From NCBI RefSeq assembly GCF_006540005.1, contig NZ_BJOC01000010.1:62001-126000 (forward strand): a stretch of 64,000 nt of DNA. Direction: 5' to 3'. The stretch is from Halomonas halmophila (lineage in GTDB: Bacteria; Pseudomonadota; Gammaproteobacteria; Pseudomonadales; Halomonadaceae). Below, piece after piece: positions 44,776-53,739 of this stretch (position 1 is the first letter of the stretch; each line of letters opens with the position of its first letter). The notes under the pieces were generated by a model, which did no database searches, was not told the origin of the DNA, and was given only the letters and a program-made list of their open reading frames with translations. The position numbers and the translations under genes were made by a program.

Positions 44776-45152
44776 GGTGACTTCCTCATGGCGTTGATAT
44801 TCGCGCCTTCCATGCCGATCAGTTGTCCGTCGCTGGCATCGAATTCGAACTCCACGACCTGCCCCTGGGGGCCGAGCATTTCGATTTCATAGAGGGTTGC
44901 GCCATCATCACGCTCCAGCTCGACCTCCAGTACCTCGCCCCGGTAACGGGACTGCAGCCAGTCGAGGATGGTCGGCAGTTCGACCAGCTCGCCGCGTTGT
45001 ACTGCGTCATGCAGCTCCCGCCAGTCCTCGTCGGCCAGCACCGAAGTGGTCATCAGGACAGATAACAGCATACCGCAGGCGCCAGCGCAGGCAGTGTGCG
45101 ACTGTCTGGCAAGGAATCCGAGGGTAATGGAAAGTGCGCGCATGAGTCTCAT
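44772..45152 (-). CDS. Periplasmic PepSY-domain protein
   Basis: A 126-aa exported protein. A long N-region with signal-like hydrophobic stretch (ACGMLLSVLMTTSVLA) leads to a single PepSY domain (LPTILDWLQSRYRGEVLEVELERDDGATLYEIEMLGPQGQVVEFEFDASDGQLI). PepSY proteins next to two-component systems are thought to modulate signalling or protease activity. First gene of the PepSY-RR-HK operon. Confidence 0.85.
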   Translation of the reverse strand: MRLMRALSITLGFLARQSHTACAGACGMLLSVLMTTSVLADEDWRELHDAVQRGELVELPTILDWLQSRYRGEVLEVELERDDGATLYEIEMLGPQGQVVEFEFDASDGQLIGMEGANINAMRKSP

Positions 45153-45194
45153 GATTCCGAGATTGCCAGTGACGACATGAATGAAACATGAATG
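45141..45194. promoter_or_regulatory. Candidate response-regulator boxes between divergent PepSY genes
   Basis: CATGAATG occurs at 45176-45183 and 45187-45194, an 11-bp period typical of OmpR/PhoB-family dimers. Related CATGA words occur at 45141 and 45150. The sites lie between the PepSY-RR-HK operon and the divergent 45273 gene, partly overlapping the start of the former. Confidence 0.5.
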
Positions 45195-45272
45195 GCCTTG
45201 TCAGTTCCCGGCAAGGTGGGCGGTGGTACAACGTCTGTGTCACAACGAATGTACCCTGAAGAGGACGTTACC

Positions 45273-45746
45273 ATGATGAACTTGAAGACGCTGATGATCA
45301 CTTCTGCTTCCGCTCTGGCGCTGGTCGCTGGCAGTGCCCAGGCGGATGGCCGGCTTGGCCTGGACCGAGTCGATGCAGTGCTCGAACGCGCACAGACCTT
45401 CGGCTTCACCCACTACGAAGAGATCGAAGCCAATGGTCGTGATGTGGTGGAAGTCGAAGGGTGGCTGGATGACGAGTGGTACGCCGATGTCCGGCTTTCC
45501 CTGAACAGCGATGAAACGCTGCGCGAGGAGCGCAAGCGTCTGGTGACGGGTGCCTGGGGCATGACCGACGATGACGTGCGTCAGGCTTTTGCTGCGGCGA
45601 GTGCCGAGGACATGACCGAGTTCGAGAGCCTGCAGATCGATGAAGCGGGTCATATCGAGATCGAAGGTCGTGGCCAGAATGGCCGCGAACTCGAGATCAC
45701 CACCCGCCAGGGTCAGGATGGCGTGGTCGCGGTGGAGCGTGACTAA
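45273..45746 (+). CDS. Secreted PepSY-like protein
   Basis: A 157-aa exported protein; the signal peptide ends near GSAQA (residue 24). The mature part reads like PepSY-type repeats: RVDAVLERAQTFGFTHYEEIEANGRDVVEVEGWLDDEWYADVRLSL, then a second region MTEFESLQIDEAGHIEIEGRGQNGRELEITT. It is strongly acidic, as expected for a halophile periplasm. Transcribed divergently from PepSY-RR-HK and probably part of its regulon. ATG 45273 or 45276 could be used. Confidence 0.82.
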   Translation: MMNLKTLMITSASALALVAGSAQADGRLGLDRVDAVLERAQTFGFTHYEEIEANGRDVVEVEGWLDDEWYADVRLSLNSDETLREERKRLVTGAWGMTDDDVRQAFAAASAEDMTEFESLQIDEAGHIEIEGRGQNGRELEITTRQGQDGVVAVERD

Positions 45747-45788
45747 CGCCCCTTGGGGCGAACATGGCCCACACGGGAGTGGCAACTG

Positions 45789-45815
45789 CGAGAGCCCGTC
45801 GAGGACGGGCTCTCG
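45789..45815. terminator. Hairpin between convergent genes
   Basis: CGAGAGCCCGTC pairs perfectly with GACGGGCTCTCG across a 3-nt loop. It lies between the stop codons at 45746 and 45823 and could terminate both, although no T-run follows either side. Confidence 0.6.
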
Positions 45816-45822
45816 GTAAAGC

Positions 45823-47463
45823 CTAGACCAGCTTGCTCTGACGCAACTGCCATTCGCTGAATGGTGGCGCAAAACTCGCCGGATCCGCCTGATCCCAGTA
45901 ATCACTGAATATGGGGTGATGGGTGGCGCCATTCTCGAGCAGGGCGCCCGGCGGCACAAAGTCGAACAAGGTGGCAAGACTGCGCACTTCGTGACGCGAA
46001 ATACGCCTCACGACGTGCTCGGGCCCCAGCTCACTGGGATGGGACAGGCCGGAGGCTGCCAGCATCTCGGCCAATGCCTTCAGCGTATTGCCGTGAAAGT
46101 GTCGGACACGCTCGGCCTTGAGGGGAACATCCAGCCGCTTGCCACGCCGTGGGTCCTGAGTCGCCACGCCGCTTGGACAGCGGTCGGTATGACAGCTCTG
46201 CGCCTGAATGCAGCCCAGGGCGAACATGTAACCCCGCGCGGCATTGCACCAGTCGGCACCCAGCGCCATGGTGCGGGCGATGTCGAAGGCGCTGATGATC
46301 TTGCCGGCCGCGCCCACACGGATGTCATCACGCAACCCGGCACCGACCAGGGTGTTGTGCACCAGTATCAGGGCTTCGGTCAACGGCATGCCGAGGCGGT
46401 TGGCAAACTCCAACGGTGCCGCGCCGGTTCCGCCCTGGCCACCGTCCACGACCACGAAATCCGGGTAGTCGTCCGCTTCACGCATGGCCTTGACCATCGC
46501 GAACCACTCCCATGGATGACCAATCGCCAGTTTGATGCCCACCGGTTTGCCGCCGGAGAGCTCGCGCAGTTGCTGAATGAAGGCGATCATCTCGCGAGGC
46601 GTGGTGAAAGCACTGTGAGCGGCCGGTGAAAGTACGTCCTGGCCTTCCGGAACACCGCGTGTCGAGGCGATCTCCGGCGTGACCTTGGGCCCGGGAAGAA
46701 CCCCGCCATGACCGGGTTTTGCGCCCTGTGAGAGCTTGATCTCGATCATCTTGACCGCTTCGAGCTGGGCGGTTTTGGTGAACTGTTCGGGATCGAAACG
46801 TCCCTCGCTGTCGCGACAACCAAAGTAGCCGGAGCCGATTTCCCAGACCAGGTCGCCTCCCTGATGATGGTAGGGTGACAGGCCGCCTTCACCGGTATCA
46901 TGGTAGAAGCCGCCGTCCCGAGCCCCTTCGTTCAAGGCGCGGATAGCATTGGCAGACAGGGCACCGAAGCTCATCGCCGAGATATTGAAGACACTGGCGG
47001 AGTAGGGACGAGGCCGATGGGCGCCGATCTCCACCCGGAAGTCGTGACCCTGGATGCTGGCTGGCGCCAGCGAATGGTTCATCCATTCGTAGCCGGGGGC
47101 CTGCATATCGCGCTGGGAACCGAACGGCTGCTTGTCGATGGTGTTCTTGGCGCGGCGATAGACCAGGCTACGCTGCTCGCGGGAATACGGGCGTTCCTCG
47201 GTATCCGGCTGGATGAAGTACTGGCGGATTTCCGGGCCGATGGATTCCAGCCAGTAGCGCAGATGGGCCAGAATCGGATAGTTGCGGCTGACAGTATGCT
47301 GGCGCTGGACGATATCGTGGGTGCCCAGGGCGGCCGGCAGGCCGAATGCCAGCAAGCCGATGCCGGCGAGCCAGCCGGGACTCAGGGCCATTGCCAGCAG
47401 GCATATGATCGAACCGACGAGGCAGGTGGCATAGACGCCGTAGCGGCTGGGGAGGCGGTACAT
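45823..47463 (-). CDS. FMN-binding glutamate synthase family protein
   Basis: A 546-aa protein with two N-terminal membrane segments (YATCLVGSIICLLAMAL, LAGIGLLAFGLPAAL) anchored ahead of a glutamate-synthase-like TIM barrel. Family motifs are FNISAMSFGALSANAIRALNEGA, GGLSPYH, KPGHGGVLPGPKVT, VDGGQGGTGAAPLEFANRLG, and a cysteine cluster CIQAQSCHTDRCPSGVA for a [3Fe-4S] centre. It lacks the glutaminase domain of GltB, so it is not a full GOGAT; its reaction is unknown. The Met at 47463 (AAGGA nine bases upstream) was chosen; Met at 47499 is an alternative. Confidence 0.88.
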   Translation of the reverse strand: MYRLPSRYGVYATCLVGSIICLLAMALSPGWLAGIGLLAFGLPAALGTHDIVQRQHTVSRNYPILAHLRYWLESIGPEIRQYFIQPDTEERPYSREQRSLVYRRAKNTIDKQPFGSQRDMQAPGYEWMNHSLAPASIQGHDFRVEIGAHRPRPYSASVFNISAMSFGALSANAIRALNEGARDGGFYHDTGEGGLSPYHHQGGDLVWEIGSGYFGCRDSEGRFDPEQFTKTAQLEAVKMIEIKLSQGAKPGHGGVLPGPKVTPEIASTRGVPEGQDVLSPAAHSAFTTPREMIAFIQQLRELSGGKPVGIKLAIGHPWEWFAMVKAMREADDYPDFVVVDGGQGGTGAAPLEFANRLGMPLTEALILVHNTLVGAGLRDDIRVGAAGKIISAFDIARTMALGADWCNAARGYMFALGCIQAQSCHTDRCPSGVATQDPRRGKRLDVPLKAERVRHFHGNTLKALAEMLAASGLSHPSELGPEHVVRRISRHEVRSLATLFDFVPPGALLENGATHHPIFSDYWDQADPASFAPPFSEWQLRQSKLV

Positions 47464-47756
47464 GCGGGAGGGGTCCTTCAAGCGATCAGAGACGACCATT
47501 GCATGTCGCCATGGCCCGGCTGTCAATCCAGGGGCCGAAAGCCTGGTGAGACGTCATGATTTCGTCACACCGCGCAAATAGTGTTTGACCTGTGCGCCGC
47601 ACAAGCGCATGCTAGTTCGCAGTAGGTTAGCAAGTCGCATATCGCAAGTGGTCATCGAAACGCTCTAGTGTCGATTTCCCGGTGAAACGATTCTTGTTTT
47701 ACCCACTGCAACTCGGGTATTTCCCGGTAAATCTTCTCTATTGAGGAATTCGCAAA

Positions 47757-47963
47757 ATGGCTACTGGTACAGTTAAGTGGTTCAACGACACTAAAGGCTT
47801 CGGCTTCATCTCTCCGGACGACAACGGTGACGACCTGTTCGCTCACTTCTCCGAGATTCAGGCTGAAGGCTTCAAGTCTCTGCAGGACGGCCAGAAGGTT
47901 TCCTTCGACGTCACTCAGGGCAAGAAAGGCCTGCAGGCTTCCAACATCAAGGCTCAGGATTAA
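47757..47963 (+). CDS. Cold-shock protein (CspA family)
   Basis: A 68-aa single-domain RNA chaperone. RNP1 KGFGFI (13-18) and RNP2 LFAHF (27-31) are intact. It binds single-stranded nucleic acid and prevents RNA folding. The ~230-bp AT-richer leader upstream contains twin TTTCCCGGT words (47678 and 47722), which may be structural elements of a long cspA-type 5' UTR, followed by GAGGAA. Codons are highly biased, as expected of an abundant protein. A terminator follows at 48010-48042. Confidence 0.96.
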   Translation: MATGTVKWFNDTKGFGFISPDDNGDDLFAHFSEIQAEGFKSLQDGQKVSFDVTQGKKGLQASNIKAQD

Positions 47964-48009
47964 TCTCCTGATTTGATGTTTGTCGTGCTCCTTGCAGCAT
48001 GACACCCGG

Positions 48010-48042
48010 GTGGGGCTCGCGAAAGCGGGCCCCACTTGCGTT
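48010..48042 (+). terminator. Terminator of the cold-shock gene
   Basis: GTGGGGCTCGC pairs with GCGGGCCCCAC (one wobble) across a GAAA tetraloop, followed by TTGCGTT. Confidence 0.75.
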
Positions 48043-48150
48043 ATGGCCCCCGAAATTCCGCGCGTCGCGTCAGCCCGAGGCTGTCAGTGATTTATTCGCT
48101 CCGGCCAGTGCGCTAGGGTGTGTCCTTTGTCTTGTGTAGAGGATGTCGCC

Positions 48151-48825
48151 ATGAGCGCCCCGGAAGAGCTGATCATCGAGCCACGCAACGGCCAGGTAGC
48201 CGACGCCTGTGTGTTCATCCTGCATGGCCTGGGGGCCGATGGCCGGGATTTCGAACCCCTGGTACCGGCCCTGCAGCTCCCCCCCGATGCCAATGTGCGT
48301 TTCATCCTGCCCCATGCGCCGCGTCTTGCGGTTACCGTCAATGGCGGCATGGTCATGCCGGCCTGGTACGACATCATCGAGATGAGCCTCGACCGCCAGG
48401 TCGATGAGGCCCAGCTGAAAGAGTCCGCGCAGCGCATACAGGCACTGATCACCGAGCAGATCGGCCATGGCATCGCGCCCGAGCGGATCATCGTCGTCGG
48501 GTTTTCGCAGGGCGGCGCCGTGGCCTATGAGGCGGCCTTGAGCTTTCCCGAGCGACTGGGCGGACTGCTGGCGCTGTCCACCTACCTCGCCACCGCCGAC
48601 AGCCTCGACTATGCCGAAGCGAATCGGCAACTACCCATCGAGGTGCACCATGGCAACATGGACCCGGTAGTGCCCGAGTCCCTGGGCCGCTCCGCCGTGG
48701 AGCGTCTGCAGTCCCAGGGGTATGCGGTGGAGTTTCGCCAGTATCCCATGGCGCATGCGGTCTGCCCGCAGCAGATCGGTGATATCAGTCGCTGGTTATC
48801 GACGCGGCTGGCTGCTGCTGGCTGA
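48151..48825 (+). CDS. Carboxylesterase/phospholipase, alpha/beta hydrolase (COG0400)
   Basis: A 224-aa cytosolic esterase related to Pseudomonas fluorescens EstB and human acyl-protein thioesterase. FILHGLGADGRDF holds the oxyanion region. The triad is Ser119 (GFSQGG), Asp171 (HGNMDPVVP) and His202 (PMAHAV). It probably cleaves short acyl esters or lysophospholipids. Start 48151 is the family start. The 3' end abuts a short tandem repeat at 48836. Confidence 0.93.
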   Translation: MSAPEELIIEPRNGQVADACVFILHGLGADGRDFEPLVPALQLPPDANVRFILPHAPRLAVTVNGGMVMPAWYDIIEMSLDRQVDEAQLKESAQRIQALITEQIGHGIAPERIIVVGFSQGGAVAYEAALSFPERLGGLLALSTYLATADSLDYAEANRQLPIEVHHGNMDPVVPESLGRSAVERLQSQGYAVEFRQYPMAHAVCPQQIGDISRWLSTRLAAAG

Positions 48826-48835
48826 CCGGCGAGCC

Positions 48836-48877
48836 ACGAGCTGCGAGAAACGGGCTACGAGCTTCGAGAAACGAGTT
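48836..48877. repeat. Two-copy 21-bp imperfect tandem repeat
   Basis: ACGAGCTGCGAGAAACG is followed by GGCT, then ACGAGCTTCGAGAAACG by AGTT. A partial third unit follows. The CGAGCTTCGAG word recalls the heptad element at 10801-10840. Confidence 0.7.
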
Positions 48878-48909
48878 GCGAGCGGCGGGTGCTGGGAGGG
48901 CGGTCTGCG

Positions 48910-48934
48910 ACGAGGCCGGCTGGGCCGGCCTCGT
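48910..48934 (-). terminator. Hairpin after the PIN-PhoH gene
   Basis: ACGAGGCCGG pairs perfectly with CCGGCCTCGT across a 5-nt loop, just past the PhoH stop codon. There is no T-run. Confidence 0.6.
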
Positions 48935-48940
48935 GCTGTG

Positions 48941-50353
48941 TCAGAGCAGTTCTTCGCCGGCGAGTGCCAGGCGCGAGCGTTCGACGCTCATCAGGGTGAC
49001 GTGGCCGGCGTGTGGCCAGTCGCGGAAGTTCTGTACCACGGCGGCCATGCCGCAGGTGTTGGCGGTCAGATAAGGCGTGTCGATCTGTCCCACGTTGCCC
49101 AGGCAGACGATCTTGGTGTTGCGCCCGGCGCGGGTGATCAGTGACTTGAGCTGTTTGGGCGTGAAGTTCTGGGCTTCGTCGATGATCAGGAAGGTGTCGT
49201 TCAGGGTGCGGCCACGCATGAACCCCGGAGCGCGGATCTGCACCCGGGAGCCCAGCAATTGACGTGTGGCTTCCTGGTTCCAGGTGGTGCTGCCGTCGTG
49301 CTCGTCGCGTAGCAGGTTGTCCATGTTGTCGTGGAAGGCGCCCATCCAGGGCGACATCTTTTCTTCCTCGGTGCCGGGCAGGTAGCCGATGTCCTCGCTC
49401 ATCGAGATCGGGGCGCGGGTGAAGACCACACGCTCGAAGCGCTTGGTGTCCAGCGTCTGCTGAAAGGCCGCGGCCAGCGTCATGAAGGTCTTGCCGGTAC
49501 CGGCACTGCCGGCGATGGTGACCAGGTCGATGTCGTCGTCCATCAGCAGGTTGAGGGTGAAGTTCTGCCGGCTGTCGTGGGCATGCACCCCCCAGACGCT
49601 GGCGCCGTGGCGATAGTCGGTGAGCAGTTCGAGCCTGGCATGCTGCGGGCTGACCTCGCGGATCACGGCCTCGAAGCTGGCGCCGTTGTCACTGTCCGAG
49701 ACCAGCATGCCCAGGTGCCAGTCTTCCGGAATCTCGCCATTGAGATGGTAGATGACGCGGTCGTCCTCGCGCTCGACCTTGACCTCGACACGCAGGTCTT
49801 CCCACAACCCGCGGCCGTCGTGGCCGGCTTCCGGATAGACGCGCGCGCCGCCCAGCATGGCGTCGCTGTCATCGAAGGCGCGATCGGTCAGGTAGTCTTC
49901 CACCGGCACGCCCAGTGCCGCCGCCTTGACGCGCAGGTTGATGTCCTTGGTCACCAGGATGACCGAGGCGTCTTCACGCTCTTCGCGCAGCCGGAATATC
50001 TCGGTCAGGAGGCGGTTGTCGGGGCTGTCCTCGAGGTGTTCCAGCGGCTTGAGGTCGTTGTAGCACAGCAGGCGCAGGCGGCCTTCCGTGCCGTTGATGC
50101 GCTGAATGGGAATGCCTTCACGAATCTGGCTGATATCGACGTTGGCGGTCAGGTCGGAGAGGGTGCGGCTGACTTGCCGGGCGGTGCGAGCGATCTCGCG
50201 GATGCCATTCTTGTGCTTGTCGAGTTCCTCGAGCACGGTCATGGGGATCACCACCTCGTGCTCATCGAACTGATAGAGGGCGGCGGGGTCGTGGATCAGG
50301 ACGTTGGTGTCCAACACGTAAAGCCGGGTGGCCTTCTTGTCGATGCGTACCAT
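48941..50353 (-). CDS. PIN-PhoH fusion ATPase/ribonuclease (PhoH2-like)
   Basis: A 470-aa protein. An N-terminal PIN nuclease domain starts LYVLDTNVLIHDP and keeps acidic residues at LEELDKHK and VTKDINLRVKA. The C-terminal PhoH ATPase has Walker A IAGSAGTGKTF near residue 282 and Walker B FLIIDEAQNF. PIN-PhoH proteins can act as RNA-unwinding nucleases. Start at Met 50353 with AGGAGA upstream. It is monocistronic, with ~290 bp of upstream non-coding DNA before nirD. Confidence 0.93.
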   Translation of the reverse strand: MVRIDKKATRLYVLDTNVLIHDPAALYQFDEHEVVIPMTVLEELDKHKNGIREIARTARQVSRTLSDLTANVDISQIREGIPIQRINGTEGRLRLLCYNDLKPLEHLEDSPDNRLLTEIFRLREEREDASVILVTKDINLRVKAAALGVPVEDYLTDRAFDDSDAMLGGARVYPEAGHDGRGLWEDLRVEVKVEREDDRVIYHLNGEIPEDWHLGMLVSDSDNGASFEAVIREVSPQHARLELLTDYRHGASVWGVHAHDSRQNFTLNLLMDDDIDLVTIAGSAGTGKTFMTLAAAFQQTLDTKRFERVVFTRAPISMSEDIGYLPGTEEEKMSPWMGAFHDNMDNLLRDEHDGSTTWNQEATRQLLGSRVQIRAPGFMRGRTLNDTFLIIDEAQNFTPKQLKSLITRAGRNTKIVCLGNVGQIDTPYLTANTCGMAAVVQNFRDWPHAGHVTLMSVERSRLALAGEELL

Positions 50354-50640
50354 CGGCGCTGCTCTCCTGATTGTCACCGGATCGACGCCACAAAAGATGA
50401 CGTCTCGATGTCGACACTGTCAGCGAAAAATGTCAGGTCTGTGACAAGTCGCGACGTGTCTCCTTTCAGCGTGGGATGCATCCTCCTTGTGAATTGGACT
50501 CTGGATGACGCCGTGAGTGCGATAGGCGGTATCAGCCACGGCATCATGCTCAATGCATTCTTAGCATGGACCATATCGCCTTGTCTGCAAGTGATTCACT
50601 GGACGAGATAGCGGCCCCGCAGGCCCCCGGGCCCGGGCAT

Positions 50641-51015
50641 TCAGTGTCTGAGCATGACCCGCGCGCCATCCAGGACGACGCGCCAGGTGCGAAGCTGCAT
50701 GTCCTCATCTTCCAGGCACTGGCCGTCGCGCAGGCGAAAGTGCTGCTTGTAGATCGGTGATGCCACGACCGGCTCGCCCGCCACGTCGCCGACGATGCCG
50801 CGGGCGATGACATTGGCCCCGGAGAAGGGGTCATGGTGGTCGAGGGCGTAGAGCTCGGGTGTCTGACCCGGCAGGTAGAAGATCGCCAGCTGGACCAGCC
50901 CCGCGGGCGTTTCGAGACAGGCGGCGATGCCGGACTGGGCGACCAGATCGTCCCGGGTGCACAGGGGCTGCCAGTTTTCGGTCTGGTTCGGGTTTTCTGC
51001 GGTGGCGGTGGTCAT
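50641..51015 (-). CDS. nirD: Nitrite reductase small subunit NirD
   Basis: A 124-aa Rieske-fold protein that partners NirB in NADH-dependent nitrite reduction to ammonia. WQPLCTRDDLVAQSGIAACL, FYLPGQTPELYALDHHDPFSGANVIARGIVGD and PIYKQHFRLRDGQC match NirD. The Rieske Cys-His ligand pairs are absent, as in NirD generally. Start 51015 has AAGGAAT upstream. Last gene of the minus-strand unit, separated from nirB by 219 bp containing a strong hairpin. Confidence 0.93.
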   Translation of the reverse strand: MTTATAENPNQTENWQPLCTRDDLVAQSGIAACLETPAGLVQLAIFYLPGQTPELYALDHHDPFSGANVIARGIVGDVAGEPVVASPIYKQHFRLRDGQCLEDEDMQLRTWRVVLDGARVMLRH

Positions 51016-51146
51016 GGGGAGATTCCTTGGTTGTTCAGGAGACAGGGCGGTGGCCAGGTCTTGCGGGGCAGCGATATAGGCTCCCGGTCGACTCACTCGG
51101 GGCTGATCCGTCGACAGGTCTTCGAGGAGGCGCTTTGAACCCGCTA

Positions 51147-51168
51147 CCTACGCCATACCTGGCGTAGG
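51147..51168. other. Hairpin in the nirB-nirD gap
   Basis: CCTACGCC pairs perfectly with GGCGTAGG across a 6-nt loop. It might stabilise the upstream message or attenuate nirD. No T-run follows. Confidence 0.5.
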
Positions 51169-51234
51169 ACCTCCTCTCCGACCTGTCCCCGGCGCCCCTC
51201 GTTGGTGCAGGGCCAACCATTGCTAAAGCGTCGT

Positions 51235-53739
51235 TCAAGCAGGTCTGAGCTGGCCGCGCTCCTCTGTCACGATGATGTCCGGATCCGGCCGTTCGTCGTT
51301 GACGAAGCTGCGGAAGCGCTTGAGCTTGTCGGGTTCCGAGAGGGCGTCGGCCCACTCGCATTCGTAGTTGTCGATTACCGTCTGCATCTGATGTTCGAGC
51401 TCGTCGCCGAGCCCCAGGCTGTCGTCGATCACCACTGCCTTGAGATAGTCGAGGCCGCCTTCGAGGTTCTCGCGCCACACCGAGGTGCGCTGCAGCCGGT
51501 CGGCGGTGCGCACGTAGAACATCAGGAAGCGGTCGATATAGCGGATCAGGGTGTCGTCATCCAGGTCGGTGGCGAACAGCTCGGCGTGGCGCGGACGCAT
51601 GCCGCCGTTGCCGCAGACATACAGGTTCCAGCCGTGCTCGGTGGCGATCACGCCGACGTCCTTGCTCTGTGCCTCGGCGCACTCCCGGGTGCAGCCGGAA
51701 ACGGCGAACTTCAGCTTGTGCGGCGAGCGCAGCCCCTTGTAGCGATTCTCGAGATGGATCGCCATGCCGACGCTGTCCTGCACGCCGTAGCGACACCAGG
51801 TGCTGCCGACGCAGGACTTCACCGTACGCAGCGACTTGGCGTAGGCGTGGCCGGTCTCGAAGCCGGCTTCGAGTAGTTCGCCCCAGATGTTGGGCAGATC
51901 CTCCAGGCGGGCGCCGAACAGATCGATGCGCTGACCACCGGTGATCTTGGTGTAGAGGCCGTATTTCTCGCCGACCCGACCCAGCACGATCAGCTTGTCG
52001 GGCGTGATCTCACCGCCGGGCACGCGCGGCACGACCGAGTAGGTGCCGTTTTTCTGCATGTTGGCCATGAAGGTGTCATTGGTGTCCTGCAGCGGCACAT
52101 GGGCGGCGTCGGTGATCGGCTCGTTGAAGCAGGAGGCCAGAATCGAGGCCACCGCCGGCTTGCAGATGTCGCAGCCGAGGCCCTGACCGTGCCTGTCGAT
52201 CAGCTCGCTGAAAGTCTTGATGCCCTCGACCCTGACGATCGAATAGAGCTCCTGGCGGGTATGCGCGAAGTGTTCGCAGATCGACTGGTCGACCTCGACA
52301 CCGCGTGCTTCCAGTTCGCTGTCGACTACGCTCTTGAGCAGCGCCGCGCAGCCACCGCAGCCGGTACTGGCCTGGGTGGCATCCTTGACCGCGCCCAGGT
52401 CGTCGCAGCCCGCGTCGATGGCCTCGCAGATGGTGCCCTTGGTGACGTTGTGGCAGGAACAGATCGAGGCGGTCTCGGGCAGGGCATCCGGCCCCAGCGT
52501 CGGCGCGCCCTCGACGCTGGGCAGAATCAGCGAGGCCGGGTCCTCGGGCAGTTCGAGACCATTGGCGTAGTACTGCATCAGGCTGTCGTAGCTGGCGTTG
52601 TCGCCCACCAGCATGGCGCCGAGCAGCTTCCTGCCGTCGCTGGAGACGACCAGCTTGCGATATTCCTGCTTGAGCTGGTCACAGTAGCGGAACTGCCGTG
52701 CGCCCGGCGAGCGATCGCCGTGGGCATCGCCGATGGCGCCGACATCCACGCCGAGCAGCTTGAGCTTGGTGCTCAGGTCGGCACCCTGGAAGCTCAGTTC
52801 ACCGCCGCACAGGGTGTCGGCGGCGGCCTTGGCCATCTGGTAGCCGGGCGCCACCAGGCCGAAGATGCTGCCGCGCCACAGGGCCACCTCGCCGACGGCG
52901 AGAATCGCCGGATCGCTGCTCAGGCAGTGATCATCGATGACCACGCCGCCGCGTTCGCCGATCTCAAGGCCGGCATCCCGAGCCAACTGGTCGCGCGGGC
53001 GGATGCCCGCCGAGAAGACGATCAGGTCGGTCTCCAGCAGCTTGTCGTCCTGAAACACCATGCGGTGGCGGCTGGTCTCGCCGGCTTCGATATGCTGTGT
53101 GGCCCGGTCGGTGAGCACCTGAACGCCCAGTGCCTCGATCTTTTCACGCAACAGCTCGCCGCCTTCGCTATCGACCTGCATGGGCATCAGGCGCGGGGCG
53201 AACTCGACCACGGCGGTGTCGAGCTCCAGCTCGCGAAGCGCATTGGCGGCCTCCAGGCCGAGCAGTCCGCCACCGACCACCACGCCCGTATTGGCGCGGC
53301 CGGCGGCCTCGCGGATGGCGTCGAGGTCATCCAGGGTGCGGTAGACCAGGCAGCCCTCCCGCTCGCTACCGGGAATCGGGGGCACGAACGGATAGGAACC
53401 GGTGGCCAGGACCAGGTGGTCGTAGGCGTAGCGCCCCTGCGGCGTAATCAGCTCGCGGGCGTCGCGATCGATGGTGGTGACGGCCTCGTCGAGATGCAAC
53501 GCGATGTCGTGCGCGGCGTAGTAGTCGGCGGTGGACAGGGCCAGGTCGGCGGCATCGCGTCCCTTGAAGTATTCGGAGAGGTGCACGCGGTCATAGGCCA
53601 GGTGGCGCTCTTCACCGAAGACGCGGATGCGCTGATGGCGATGCGCACCACGCTCGACGAGTTGCTCGACCAGGTGGTGGCCGACCATGCCGTTGCCGAT
53701 GATGATCAGGTCCTGTGGAGTGTCGTCAGTGGTCTTCAT
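51235..53739 (-). CDS. nirB: Nitrite reductase large subunit NirB
   Basis: An 834-aa NAD(P)H nitrite reductase. Domains in order: pyridine-nucleotide-disulfide oxidoreductase (IIIGNGMVGHHLVEQL, FAD; about 10-310), a BFD-like [2Fe-2S] segment (CSCHNVTKGTIC, then TGCGGC; about 425-465), a ferredoxin-like half domain, and the siroheme/[4Fe-4S] domain with cysteines at SCVGSTWCRYG (about 641) and SGCTRECAEA (about 680). Converts nitrite to ammonium. Start 53739 has CAGGAGG and overlaps the FAD-reductase gene by 4 bp; an open frame extends further 5' but only through that gene. Confidence 0.95.
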   Translation of the reverse strand: MKTTDDTPQDLIIIGNGMVGHHLVEQLVERGAHRHQRIRVFGEERHLAYDRVHLSEYFKGRDAADLALSTADYYAAHDIALHLDEAVTTIDRDARELITPQGRYAYDHLVLATGSYPFVPPIPGSEREGCLVYRTLDDLDAIREAAGRANTGVVVGGGLLGLEAANALRELELDTAVVEFAPRLMPMQVDSEGGELLREKIEALGVQVLTDRATQHIEAGETSRHRMVFQDDKLLETDLIVFSAGIRPRDQLARDAGLEIGERGGVVIDDHCLSSDPAILAVGEVALWRGSIFGLVAPGYQMAKAAADTLCGGELSFQGADLSTKLKLLGVDVGAIGDAHGDRSPGARQFRYCDQLKQEYRKLVVSSDGRKLLGAMLVGDNASYDSLMQYYANGLELPEDPASLILPSVEGAPTLGPDALPETASICSCHNVTKGTICEAIDAGCDDLGAVKDATQASTGCGGCAALLKSVVDSELEARGVEVDQSICEHFAHTRQELYSIVRVEGIKTFSELIDRHGQGLGCDICKPAVASILASCFNEPITDAAHVPLQDTNDTFMANMQKNGTYSVVPRVPGGEITPDKLIVLGRVGEKYGLYTKITGGQRIDLFGARLEDLPNIWGELLEAGFETGHAYAKSLRTVKSCVGSTWCRYGVQDSVGMAIHLENRYKGLRSPHKLKFAVSGCTRECAEAQSKDVGVIATEHGWNLYVCGNGGMRPRHAELFATDLDDDTLIRYIDRFLMFYVRTADRLQRTSVWRENLEGGLDYLKAVVIDDSLGLGDELEHQMQTVIDNYECEWADALSEPDKLKRFRSFVNDERPDPDIIVTEERGQLRPA

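Noticed and set aside
51147..51168. ANTAR-type hairpin between nirB and nirD
   Set aside because: The minus-strand hexaloop AGGTAT lacks G at position 4, and there is no second hairpin or attenuator.
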